In this document: positions 1 through 5,664 of the stretch, piece after piece
Position numbering within the stretch: the first letter of the stretch is position 1
Layout: each line of letters opens with the position of its first letter
DNA from: an uncultured Oscillospiraceae bacterium
GTDB taxonomy: Bacteria; Bacillota; Clostridia; Oscillospirales; Acutalibacteraceae
Length of the DNA stretch: 6,815 nt
Direction: 5' to 3'
Assembly: GCA_900546735.1 (NCBI GenBank)
Contig: URDW01000114.1
Location: forward strand, 1 to 6,815
Translations under genes and position numbers: made by a program
Notes under the pieces: generated by a model
The model's database searches: none
What the model was told of the DNA's origin: nothing
The model's input: the letters and a program-made list of their open reading frames with translations, nothing else

Positions 1-49
1 ACGAGATCGCTCAGTGTCTCGTGGGCTCGGAGATGTGTATAAGAGACAG
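1..49 (+). other. Illumina Nextera i7 adapter (library artefact)
   Basis: Bases 1-7 (ACGAGAT) match the end of the P7 primer. Bases 8-15 (CGCTCAGT) sit where the 8-base i7 index belongs and, from memory, equal the reverse complement of Nextera index N724. Bases 16-30 match the Nextera read-2 linker, and bases 31-49 are the 19-base Tn5 mosaic end (AGATGTGTATAAGAGACAG). The adjoining minus-strand gene stays in frame and in family down to base 51, so the join to real DNA lies at 49/50. This is untrimmed adapter, not a chromosomal Tn5-type element, and it truncates the neighbouring gene. Confidence 0.97.
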
Positions 50-1343
50 CCATGCCTGTGCCGGTGCGCCGTTTGATACCGTCCACCGAGCAGGGCGGAA
101 CGGGTGAGTGGATGGCATCTACGATCTCGCCCTCCGTCACCGTTTCACAGCGGCAGATCACGCGGCCGTAAAGCGGGTTTTTCTGCACGATCTCCTGCTG
201 CGCCTTTTCGTCCAGTGTGTTGAAGTGGATGTGCGTGCGGCTGTCGGTGTAGTGCTCTTTTTCTTCGTTCGGCAGTCCGGCGGCAAACAGCATTTCAGCC
301 GCCTGTTCGGCAATGGCCGGTGCGGCGGTCAGGCCGGGCGAACGGATGCCGGCAACGTCCAGAAAGTTCTTGTCGGCAAATTCAATAATGAAGTCGTCTG
401 CCGTGGAATTGGCGCGCACACCTGAAAAGTTTCGTATGTTTTGGCGGAAATTGACGCCCGGCACAGATTTTACGGCTTTTTCACGGATCTCCCGCATGCC
501 GGCAGCCGTGTTGGCTGTGTCGTCGCGGTCGTCTTTCAGCGTGGCCGTCGGCCCCACGATCAGGTTGCCGTGTACGGTCGGCGCCACTAAAACGCCCTTG
601 CCTTTTTTGGACGGGCACTGAAATACAACGCTCGAAACGGTTTTGCCTTCGGATTTATCCAGCAGGTAGTATTCGCCGGCTGTGGGAATGATTTTGTATG
701 GAGCGGGCGACACCATGCTGCGCACTTCGTCTGCGTGCACGCCGCAGGCACTGATGACGTAGCGGGCGCGCACGGCGACGTCGCCCGAGTGCAGCGTGTA
801 GCCGCCGTCTGTTTTTTCGATTTTCGTTACCGGGAAAGAGCGGTGCAGAGTGCAGCCGTTTCGTACAGCCGTCTCCGCCATGGCCAGCCCCATTTCCCAT
901 GGATTGACGATTGCGGCGGTCGGCGCCCAAAGTGCCAGCTTCACATTTTTGGCCACGTTCGGCTCTTTTTGCAGAATTTTCTGCGTGTCCCAAATCTCCA
1001 GGCCGGGCACGCCGTTTTGCTGCCCGCGGGCGAACAGGGCGCGCACTTCTTCGCACTCTTCATCGTCAAAAGCCAGTACAAGCGACCCCGTCTCTTTCAG
1101 CGGCACATCCAGCTTTTTGCAGATCTCTTTGCAAAGCGCGTTGCCGCGCACGTTGAGCTTAGCCATCAGCGTACCGGGTTTTGGGTCGTATCCGGCGTGG
1201 ATGATCGCGCTGTTCGCACGGGTCGTGCCCATGCAGACGTCGTTTTCCTTTTCAAGCAGAACCACGTTCAGCTTGCAGCGCGACAGCCTCCATGCGCATG
1301 CAGCGCCAACAATACCGGCGCCGATTACGGCTACATCGTACAT
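50..1343 (-). CDS. GlpA-like FAD-dependent oxidoreductase with C-terminal [2Fe-2S] (BFD-like) domain, 3' end missing
   Basis: Translating the minus strand from the ATG at 1343 gives 431 complete codons with no stop before the adapter. Residues 1-13 contain the Rossmann FAD-binding motif GAGIVG (8-13), followed by an acidic residue after the second strand (E31). The body is of the DAO/LhgO/GlpA type, ending its FAD domain with FLDVAGIRSPGLTAAPAIAEQA (in parts, 327-348). A BFD-like [2Fe-2S] domain starts near 394 with C397-R-C399; its second cysteine pair would lie beyond base 50. The start is fixed by a perfect AAGGAGG at 1351-1357, 7 bases upstream. In Clostridia such proteins sit with glpP, a second flavoprotein and a DUF1667 protein and are thought to oxidise glycerol 3-phosphate to dihydroxyacetone phosphate. 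Upstream glpP and the leader terminator support that role. L-2-hydroxyglutarate oxidase-type activity is the main alternative, since the folds are alike. Confidence 0.9.
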
Positions 1344-1357
1344 ATATTTTCCTCCTT

Positions 1358-1405
1358 AAAAATAAAAAACGACAAAAAAACGGATGAATCCGCTTTTTTG
1401 CCGTT
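1358..1405 (-). terminator. Leader terminator upstream of the GlpA-like gene, probable GlpP antitermination target
   Basis: On the minus strand, bases 1405-1389 and 1384-1368 form a 17-bp stem, in which two of the pairs are G-U, closed by the tetraloop TTCA. It is followed by TTTTATTTTT (1367-1358), which runs directly into the AAGGAGG of the next gene. The lower stem contains an A6/T run flanked by G-C segments. It lies in the 130-base gap between glpP and its likely target gene. Known biology: Bacillus subtilis GlpP with glycerol 3-phosphate prevents termination in the glpD leader. It could equally be a plain glpP terminator, but its contact with the downstream ribosome binding site favours a leader attenuator. 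Confidence 0.8.
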
Positions 1406-1437
1406 TCTCTTTTCTCTTCGGCTATATATCTGTTTTT

Positions 1438-1466
1438 ATGTTACCACAGTTTTGCAGGCAGTGCAA
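1438..1466 (-). promoter_or_regulatory. Possible promoter for the GlpA-like transcript
   Basis: TTGCAC (1466-1461), a 17-bp spacer and TAACAT (1443-1438) lie between the glpP stop and the leader terminator. The hexamers match consensus at three of six and four of six positions, so this is weak. A start near 1431 would give a leader of about 90 bases holding the whole terminator, the layout expected for GlpP-controlled antitermination. If it is not a promoter, the gene would depend on read-through from the glpP promoter. Confidence 0.35.
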
Positions 1467-1473
1467 GCCTTTT

Positions 1474-2043
1474 TTACATAAACCACACTTTTTGATTGGT
1501 GGTCGAAACGCCGCATGCGCCGGCGTCCAGGCTGGTCATCACATCGCCCTTTTCGGTAATGAGGCCGCCGGTGATCACATCTTTCCCGGTCGCCTGCACA
1601 ATGCTTGCCGTCACTTTCGGCATCAGTCCGGGCAAAATTTCAATAAAATCCACTGAGCGCTCGTTTTTGACCTTGGAAATGTTCTGCAGGGCGAGGGAGT
1701 CGATCACAAAAAAGCGCAGAATCGTCGTCAGCCCTTTGGCCTTGGCAAACCGCAGCAGCGGCATTTTGGTGGAAATGATGCCGTCCAGGCTGGTGTGCGC
1801 GATCAGGTAATCGACTGCGGCTTCCTGTGCCGAAAGCCCTTCGATCAGGTCGCTGTGCACAAACACGGTCTTGCCGCCGTCTTTCAGCCGGTGCACGATA
1901 CCGGCAATGGAATTGATGCTGCCGTAAAGCACAAACACGATCTGGCAGTCGCTGTTCAGGCACTGTTCCAGCCCGCTGTCGTCTTTGATCGCGGCGATGA
2001 TCGGAAAGTCGCCGATCAGTTCTCGGATCTCATTTGTGGTCAT
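1474..2043 (-). CDS. glpP: Glycerol-3-phosphate-responsive antiterminator GlpP
   Basis: A cytosolic RNA-binding regulator that, with glycerol 3-phosphate bound, lets RNA polymerase read through leader terminators of glycerol genes (family knowledge from Bacillus subtilis). The 189-residue product has nearly the size of the B. subtilis protein (about 190) and shows the family's TIM-barrel-like blocks: FVHSDLIEGL (61-70), DGIISTK (87-93), FFVIDS (111-116), IEILPGLMP (134-142), ITGGLI (157-162) and the C-terminal GACGVSTTNQKVW (175-187). The start is placed at the ATG at 2043, which begins MTTNEI and has GGGGTG (2054-2049) five bases upstream. An in-frame ATG at 2085 would add 14 residues encoded by the hairpin and promoter and is unlikely. 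A terminator hairpin and the GlpA-like gene follow, making local regulation of that gene the obvious job. A few more distant glp operons may also be controlled. Confidence 0.95.
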   Translation of the reverse strand: MTTNEIRELIGDFPIIAAIKDDSGLEQCLNSDCQIVFVLYGSINSIAGIVHRLKDGGKTVFVHSDLIEGLSAQEAAVDYLIAHTSLDGIISTKMPLLRFAKAKGLTTILRFFVIDSLALQNISKVKNERSVDFIEILPGLMPKVTASIVQATGKDVITGGLITEKGDVMTSLDAGACGVSTTNQKVWFM

Positions 2044-2080
2044 AAAAACACCCCGATCGTTATTATACAACGAATCGGGG
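2044..2080 (-). terminator. Terminator-like hairpin after copA
   Basis: On the minus strand, CCCCGATTCGTT (2080-2069) pairs with AACGATCGGGG (2061-2051), giving an 11-bp stem with one bulged T and the 7-base loop GTATAAT. After a TG it runs into TTTTT (2048-2044), which touches the glpP ATG. It is well placed to end the csoR-copA transcript 15 bases past the copA stop. The T run is short and interrupted from the stem by two bases, so efficiency is uncertain. Confidence 0.7.
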
Positions 2081-2090
2081 CGCATGGCAA
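2062..2090 (-). promoter_or_regulatory. glpP promoter embedded in the copA-glpP hairpin
   Basis: TTGCCA (2090-2085), a 17-bp spacer and a perfect TATAAT (2067-2062) precede glpP. The -35 hexamer begins five bases after the copA stop codon, and the -10 hexamer is the loop of the terminator-like hairpin at 2044-2080. Predicted transcription start is near 2055, leaving a leader of only about 12 bases that is mostly the ribosome binding site. Confidence 0.75.
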
Positions 2091-2094
2091 TATG

Positions 2095-2310
2095 TCAGGC
2101 GTTTTTGCAGCCGGTCACTTCGTAACCTGCATCTTTTACGGCGGATGTCAGTGCGTCGTCTGCCACATCCTTTGCCAGGTTGACTTCGGCGGTCTTCTGC
2201 TCCAGGTTTACCTGGGCGTCTGCAACGCCGTCCACGCCTTTGAGCGCGTTTTCCACATGCATTTTGCAGTGGTTGCACATCATGCCTTCTACTGTGAGGA
2301 TCTTTTTCAT
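2095..2310 (-). CDS. Possible internally initiated CopZ-like copper chaperone (C-terminal 71 residues of copA)
   Basis: Codon 800 of copA is an ATG (2310-2308) that begins MKKILTVEGMMCNHC, exactly how a free CopZ/HMA chaperone begins, and the remaining 71 residues are of normal CopZ length (about 68-70). AAAGGA (2325-2320) lies nine bases upstream, a usable ribosome binding site within the linker. The domain has the Cu(I)-binding MxCxxC pair (C12 and C15 of this product) and one extra cysteine near its end. The frame is identical to copA, so both products would come from one reading frame. Initiation here is inference. The domain may only ever exist as the CopA tail. Confidence 0.4.
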   Translation of the reverse strand: MKKILTVEGMMCNHCKMHVENALKGVDGVADAQVNLEQKTAEVNLAKDVADDALTSAVKDAGYEVTGCKNA

Positions 2311-4707
2311 TTGCTCATTTCCTTTCTTGGTTTCAATTTCATCTGCCGGTTGGGCAGTGGTTTGCTCTTTGGCTTCGGGCGCCGTGTTTTGCGCCGGTTC
2401 AGTTTTGTCTTTGTCTTTGAAAAAGCGCAGGCGCAGCGCGTTTGTGACTACACACACGGAGCTCAGGCTCATGGCGGCCGAGCCGATCATTGGGCTTAAG
2501 CGGATGCCGAAAGCAGGGAAGAGCGCGCCGGCGGCGACCGGAATGCCCAGAATGTTGTAAAAGAACGCCCAAAACAGGTTCATTTTAATATTGCGGATGA
2601 CGGCCTTGCTCAGCGCAATGGCAGTGGCAACGTCCTCCAGCGAGTTTTTCATCAGCACAACGTCGGCCGAGTCGATCGCAATGTCGGTGCCTGCGCCGAT
2701 CGCCATGCCGATGTCTGCGCGCATCAGCGCCGGCGCGTCGTTGATGCCGTCGCCCACCATGATGACTTTGCGTCCCTGTTCCTGCAGGCGGCGGATCTGT
2801 GCCTCTTTCTCGGTCGGCAGCACGTCGGAAACGGCCTCCTCGATCTGCAGCTTTTCCTGAATGGCCTGTGCCGTCTGGCGGTTGTCGCCGGTCAGCATAA
2901 TGACGTGCAGACCCATTTTTTTAAACCGGTCTATCGCGTGTATGCTGGATTCTTTTACCGTGTCGGCCACCGCGATCACGCCGGTGATTTTGCCGTTTAG
3001 CGCAAACAGCAGCGGCGTTTTTCCGGCTTTGGAAAGGCGGTTCGCTGCGGCCTCGGCCGGTTTCCAGTCCATGCCTGCTTCCTGAAACAGTGCGGCGTTG
3101 CCGGCCAGCACTTCGCCCTGCGGCAGCTTGGCACGGATGCCGCGCCCGGCGATCGCCTCGAAGCGCTCGGCTTTTTGGATGGCGATGCCTTTTTCGCCGG
3201 CATATTGCGTTACGGCGCCGGCCAGCGGATGTTCGCTCAGCGCCTCTGCGCTTGCCGCCAGTGTTAAAAAGGCGGTTTCATCTATCGATTTGTCTAAAAT
3301 CTCTACGTCGGTCACGGCCGGTTTGCCGGAGGTGATGGTGCCGGTTTTGTCCAGCACGATCGTGTCGGCGTTATGCAGGTTTTCGAGACTCTCGGCCGAT
3401 TTGATCAAAATGCCGTATTCGGCGGCTTTGCCGGTGCCCACCATGATCGCGACCGGCGTGGCCAGGCCAAGCGCACACGGGCACGAGATCACCAGCACGG
3501 AAATAGCGTTCGACAGCGCAAATTCAAAACCGTCGCCGGCGATCAGCCAGACAATGGCGGTCACCAGCGCAATGGCCATGACGACCGGTACGAATACGGC
3601 GCTGACCTTGTCGGCCAGGCGGGCGATCGGCGCTTTGGAATTGCCGGCCTCGTCCACCAGCCGAATGATCTGCGCCAGGGTCGTGTCGTTGCCGACCTTG
3701 GAGGCCGTAAAGCGAAACGAGCCGTTTTTGTTGATCGTGGCCGAGATCACCTCGTCGCCGGGATTTTTTTCCACCGGAATGCTTTCGCCGGTGATGGCGG
3801 CCTGGTCCACATAGCCGCTGCCCTCCTGCACGGTACCGTCTACCGGGATGACTTCGCCGGGGCGGATCACAACGGTGTCGCCGGCTTTGATCTTTTCGGC
3901 CGGTATGCGTTTTTCTTCGCCGTTTACAAGTACAGTTGCGGTTTTCGGTGTCAGGTCGACCAGCTTGCCGAGTGCGTCGGAGGTTTTGGATTTGGACCTC
4001 GCTTCCAGATATTTGCCCACGGTGACCAGCGTCAGGATCATGGCGGCCGACTCAAAATAGAGCGCGTGGGCGTACTCGTGCACCACAGCCATGTCGCCGT
4101 GGCCGAAGCCGTAGGCCATCTTGAACATGGCGAACAGCCCGTATACAAACGATGCGCCGGCGCCGATCGCTACAAGGGAATCCATGTTCGGCGCGCGTTT
4201 GACAAGCGCTTTAAACCCGCGTGTGAAAAACGCACGGTTCAGGAATAGAACCGGTATGGTCAAAAGCAGCTGCACAAATGCCGAGATCAGCGCGTTTTCC
4301 GTGCCGTCTAAAAACGGCAGCATCGGCAGGGGCAGCATGTGTCCCATGGCCACATACATCAGCGGGATCAGGATCACGACCGAACTGATCAGGCGTGTTT
4401 TCATGGCTTTTGTGGAACGGTTGGTTCTGGCCTTTCGGTCTTCCCATTCTTTTTTGAAAGAGCCGGCTTCGGTCGTATCGTCACCGGCCTTTTTTTCTGC
4501 GCTTTCGGCGCCGTAGCCGATGTTTTCCACAGCGTGGATGATGTCGCTTTCTTTTACTTTGTTTTCGTCGTACGACACGGTCATCTGGTTGGCCAGCAGG
4601 CTGACATTTACGTCCTGCGTGCCGTCCAGCTTGCGCACACAGCGCTCCACATTTGCCTGGCAGGCAGCACAGGTCATGCCGCTGACGTTGAATTTTTCGG
4701 TTTTCAT
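2095..4707 (-). CDS. copA: Cu(I)-exporting P1B-1-type ATPase with N- and C-terminal heavy-metal-binding domains
   Basis: An 870-residue membrane pump that uses ATP to expel Cu(I). Order: N-terminal HMA domain with MTCAAC (11-16); membrane segments beginning near 105; actuator domain TGES (306-309); transmembrane CPC (409-411); phosphorylation site DKTGT with D453; nucleotide-binding HP (493-494) and GRG (521-523); TGDN (606-609); GDGINDAP (652-659). YN (717-718) and MSLSS (746-750) in the last two helices, together with CPC, are the Cu(I) signature rather than Zn/Cd. A polar Pro/Thr/Gln/Glu-rich linker (765-799) leads to a complete second HMA domain with MMCNHC (809-814), the size of a free CopZ. 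The start has AGAAGGTG at 4720-4713 and lies 15 bases after csoR, so both share the CsoR-controlled promoter. Ag(I) is the usual second substrate. The C-terminal HMA may also be made separately (see the internal start). Confidence 0.97.
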   Translation of the reverse strand: MKTEKFNVSGMTCAACQANVERCVRKLDGTQDVNVSLLANQMTVSYDENKVKESDIIHAVENIGYGAESAEKKAGDDTTEAGSFKKEWEDRKARTNRSTKAMKTRLISSVVILIPLMYVAMGHMLPLPMLPFLDGTENALISAFVQLLLTIPVLFLNRAFFTRGFKALVKRAPNMDSLVAIGAGASFVYGLFAMFKMAYGFGHGDMAVVHEYAHALYFESAAMILTLVTVGKYLEARSKSKTSDALGKLVDLTPKTATVLVNGEEKRIPAEKIKAGDTVVIRPGEVIPVDGTVQEGSGYVDQAAITGESIPVEKNPGDEVISATINKNGSFRFTASKVGNDTTLAQIIRLVDEAGNSKAPIARLADKVSAVFVPVVMAIALVTAIVWLIAGDGFEFALSNAISVLVISCPCALGLATPVAIMVGTGKAAEYGILIKSAESLENLHNADTIVLDKTGTITSGKPAVTDVEILDKSIDETAFLTLAASAEALSEHPLAGAVTQYAGEKGIAIQKAERFEAIAGRGIRAKLPQGEVLAGNAALFQEAGMDWKPAEAAANRLSKAGKTPLLFALNGKITGVIAVADTVKESSIHAIDRFKKMGLHVIMLTGDNRQTAQAIQEKLQIEEAVSDVLPTEKEAQIRRLQEQGRKVIMVGDGINDAPALMRADIGMAIGAGTDIAIDSADVVLMKNSLEDVATAIALSKAVIRNIKMNLFWAFFYNILGIPVAAGALFPAFGIRLSPMIGSAAMSLSSVCVVTNALRLRFFKDKDKTEPAQNTAPEAKEQTTAQPADEIETKKGNEQMKKILTVEGMMCNHCKMHVENALKGVDGVADAQVNLEQKTAEVNLAKDVADDALTSAVKDAGYEVTGCKNA

Positions 4708-4722
4708 ACCGTCACCTTCTTG

Positions 4723-5067
4723 TTACTTGATCTTTTTGATCAGGTCGAGCGTTTCGTCCATAATGTCCGGGTTGCCGGCCTTGACCTCTTCGGTCACACA
4801 CGTTTCCAGGTGGTCTTTCAATACAATGTAACCAAAGCTTTGCAGTGCGCTCTCGACCGCCGCCACCTGCACCAGCACGTCGCCGCAGTAGCGGTTTTCG
4901 TCGATCATTTTTTTGATGCCGCCCAGCTGGCCGATCATGCGGTTCAAGCGGTTTTGCAAAAGCTTTTGCGCTTCGGCGCTGCGCGGCGTAGCCTTTTGGT
5001 GGCAGCAGGCGGATCCGTTTTTTCTATCTGTCGTATTGGCTGTGCTGCAGCCGTTTCCTTTGCTCAT
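4723..5067 (-). CDS. csoR: Copper-sensing transcriptional repressor CsoR
   Basis: A 114-residue all-helical repressor of the CsoR/RcnR (DUF156) family that leaves DNA on binding Cu(I). The Cu(I) ligands are visible as C61, H86 and C90 (RYC, then DHLETC), with the same 25- and 4-residue spacings as the Cys36-His61-Cys65 set of the Mycobacterium tuberculosis protein. The first helix begins near 32 with LLQNRLNRMIGQLGGIKKMI (36-55). An N-terminal tail of about 30 residues carries extra C7 and C21-C22-H23. The start at 5067 is chosen because AAAGGAG (5082-5076) stands eight bases upstream. The longer frame from 5145 would run through the promoter and operators. It is first in the operon with copA, 15 bases apart, and is probably autoregulated through the two operators upstream. 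RcnR (Ni/Co) is excluded by the ligand pattern, and CstR (sulfide) is less likely given copA. Confidence 0.95.
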   Translation of the reverse strand: MSKGNGCSTANTTDRKNGSACCHQKATPRSAEAQKLLQNRLNRMIGQLGGIKKMIDENRYCGDVLVQVAAVESALQSFGYIVLKDHLETCVTEEVKAGNPDIMDETLDLIKKIK

Positions 5068-5084
5068 TTTATTCGCTCCTTTAA

Positions 5085-5101
5085 ATACCCCGTACCGGTA
5101 T
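5085..5101 (-). promoter_or_regulatory. CsoR operator 1 (downstream of the transcription start)
   Basis: A 17-bp inverted repeat ATACC-N7-GGTAT lying between the predicted transcription start (about 5104) and the csoR ribosome binding site. It resembles known CsoR sites, which are G-tract-containing pseudo-palindromes ending in TAT/ATA, and is 31 bp from the second copy. Confidence 0.75.
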
Positions 5102-5110
5102 CTTGCTTTT

Positions 5111-5139
5111 ATCTTATACCCTGGCGGGGTATTTGTCAA
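5111..5139 (-). promoter_or_regulatory. csoR-copA promoter
   Basis: A perfect TTGACA (5139-5134), a 17-bp spacer and TAAGAT (5116-5111) on the minus strand. Overlapping TATAAG at 15-bp spacing is an alternative -10. Predicted transcription start is near 5104, so the leader is about 37 bases. The operator within the spacer makes this the copper-responsive promoter of the operon. Confidence 0.85.
5116..5132 (-). promoter_or_regulatory. CsoR operator 2 (inside the promoter spacer)
   Basis: A perfect 17-bp inverted repeat ATACCC-N5-GGGTAT occupying the spacer between the -35 and -10 hexamers of the csoR promoter. A bound repressor here would block RNA polymerase. It is the better of the two copies, and the 31-bp offset to operator 1 is close to three helical turns. 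Confidence 0.85.
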
Positions 5140-5377
5140 GTGCATTTTGCGATGTTTTTAATTGCCAATAACGCAGTGGGTTTATATGCTATGCGATGCT
5201 AAACGCCGGCGCTAATGTAAAAGCGCTGTTTGACTGCTCTTTAATATGGTTTTTGTGTATGACGATGTTGTGGTGCCCCATGCGTCTCATTTTATTCGGC
5301 ATTTATAAAACATGGGCGGTCTGATCGCAGCAAATTTAGAGTGCAACCGATTTTTCTGAAAACTGCTAAGATTTTTC
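5140..5377. other. Intergenic stretch with no recognised gene
   Basis: This divergent spacer lies between the csoR promoter and the tRNA promoter. Neither strand shows a reading frame with a ribosome binding site, and there is no good terminator. I see only weak structures: GCGCT/AGCGC around 5209-5229 and GCCC(C)ATG/CATGGGC at 5275-5317 with a 28-base loop. Toward the right end it becomes A+T-rich, which may serve as an upstream element for the tRNA promoter. Confidence 0.5.
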
Positions 5378-5406
5378 TTGCAATTCGTAAAAGCATCGTG
5401 TATAAT
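5378..5406 (+). promoter_or_regulatory. tRNA-Val promoter
   Basis: TTGCAA (5378-5383), a 17-bp spacer and a perfect TATAAT (5401-5406). Transcription should begin near 5413, about 33 bases before the mature tRNA end. A+T-rich runs just upstream fit a strong stable-RNA promoter. Confidence 0.85.
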
Positions 5407-5417
5407 ATAACACGTCA

Positions 5418-5440
5418 GCGAAAGAGAAAAGTTCTTTCGC
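5418..5440 (+). other. Hairpin in the tRNA precursor leader
   Basis: GCGAAAGA (5418-5425) and TCTTTCGC (5433-5440) form a perfect 8-bp stem with a 7-base loop in the 5' leader, ending five bases before the tRNA. There is no T run, so it is not a terminator. It may shape the precursor for RNase P or an endonuclease; its function is inferred only from position. Confidence 0.55.
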
Positions 5441-5445
5441 AGTAC

Positions 5446-5522
5446 GGAGGCGTAGCTCAGCTGGTTAGAGCGTTCGGTTCACATCCGAAAGGTCGAGGGT
5501 TCGAGTCCCCCCGTCTCCACCA
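5446..5522 (+). tRNA. tRNA-Val (anticodon CAC)
   Basis: A 77-base cloverleaf with encoded CCA. Acceptor 5446-5452 pairs with 5512-5518 (one G-U), D stem GCTC/GAGC, anticodon stem TTCGG/CCGAA around the loop TTCACAT with anticodon CAC at 5480-5482 (reads GUG), variable loop AGGTC, T stem GAGGG (5495-5499) with CCCCC (5507-5511) and T loop TTCGAGT. Discriminator A73 and CCA occupy 5519-5522. The T stem contains one A-C mismatch (5496 with 5510), which is unusual. The gene has its own promoter and terminator and is transcribed alone. Confidence 0.95.
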
Positions 5523-5524
5523 GT

Positions 5525-5557
5525 GCACCGTATCTTGTTAAGGATACGGTGCTTTTT
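5525..5557 (+). terminator. Intrinsic terminator after tRNA-Val
   Basis: GCACCGTATC (5525-5534) pairs perfectly with GATACGGTGC (5543-5552) across an 8-base loop, followed by TTTTT (5553-5557). It begins three bases after the tRNA CCA and so ends the single-gene tRNA transcript. Confidence 0.92.
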
Positions 5558-5589
5558 GCTATAACCTTCTAAAAAATGTGTATTCGCCG

Positions 5590-5627
5590 GCAAAGTACAG
5601 GATATATGTACTTTGCTTTTTGTTTTT
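5590..5627 (+). terminator. Second, tandem intrinsic terminator
   Basis: GCAAAGTACA (5590-5599) pairs perfectly with TGTACTTTGC (5607-5616) across a 7-base loop, followed by TTTTTGTTTTT (5617-5627). It lies 32 bases past the tRNA terminator with no gene or clear promoter between them, so it probably acts as a fail-safe for tRNA read-through. Confidence 0.88.
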
Positions 5628-5664
5628 GCAGCAATAATCTTATTTTAAGAGAAGCGGGTGTGTA

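Noticed and set aside
31..49. Tn5 mosaic end as evidence of a mobile element
   Set aside because: It is joined to index and P7 adapter sequence, so it comes from library preparation.
735..1481. Long plus-strand open frame antisense to the GlpA-like gene
   Set aside because: No ribosome binding site or recognisable domain; the minus strand encodes a clear flavoprotein, and G+C-rich codons leave antisense frames open by chance. The same applies to the plus-strand frames at 3373-4248 and 4339-5202 opposite copA and csoR.
2043..2085. Longer GlpP start at ATG 2085
   Set aside because: The extra 14 residues are encoded by the promoter and hairpin, and the predicted transcript starts downstream of that ATG. 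The ATG at 2043 has its own GGGGTG.
1795..2499. Plus-strand frame spanning glpP and the end of copA
   Set aside because: It crosses two well-supported minus-strand genes plus their promoter and hairpin, and shows no domain or start signal.
2095..5139. Copper operon as a mobile resistance island
   Set aside because: No transposase, integrase, repeats or att-like duplications flank it, and it looks like an ordinary chromosomal csoR-copA operon.
5065..5145. Longer CsoR start at 5145
   Set aside because: It would translate through the -35/-10 promoter and both operators, upstream of the predicted transcription start. The ATG at 5067 has a strong AAAGGAG.
5205..5232. Possible hairpin AAAC...GCGCT / AGCGC...GTTT
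   Set aside because: The five-base core stem with asymmetric inner loop is weak and no gene ends nearby that would need a terminator.
5275..5317. Inverted repeat GCCC(C)ATG / CATGGGC
   Set aside because: Seven pairs with a bulge and a 28-base loop, no T run and no nearby promoter or gene; such repeats occur by chance.
5341..5541. 66-codon plus-strand frame over the tRNA
   Set aside because: It runs through the tRNA promoter, leader hairpin and cloverleaf; the fit is to a tRNA gene, not a protein.
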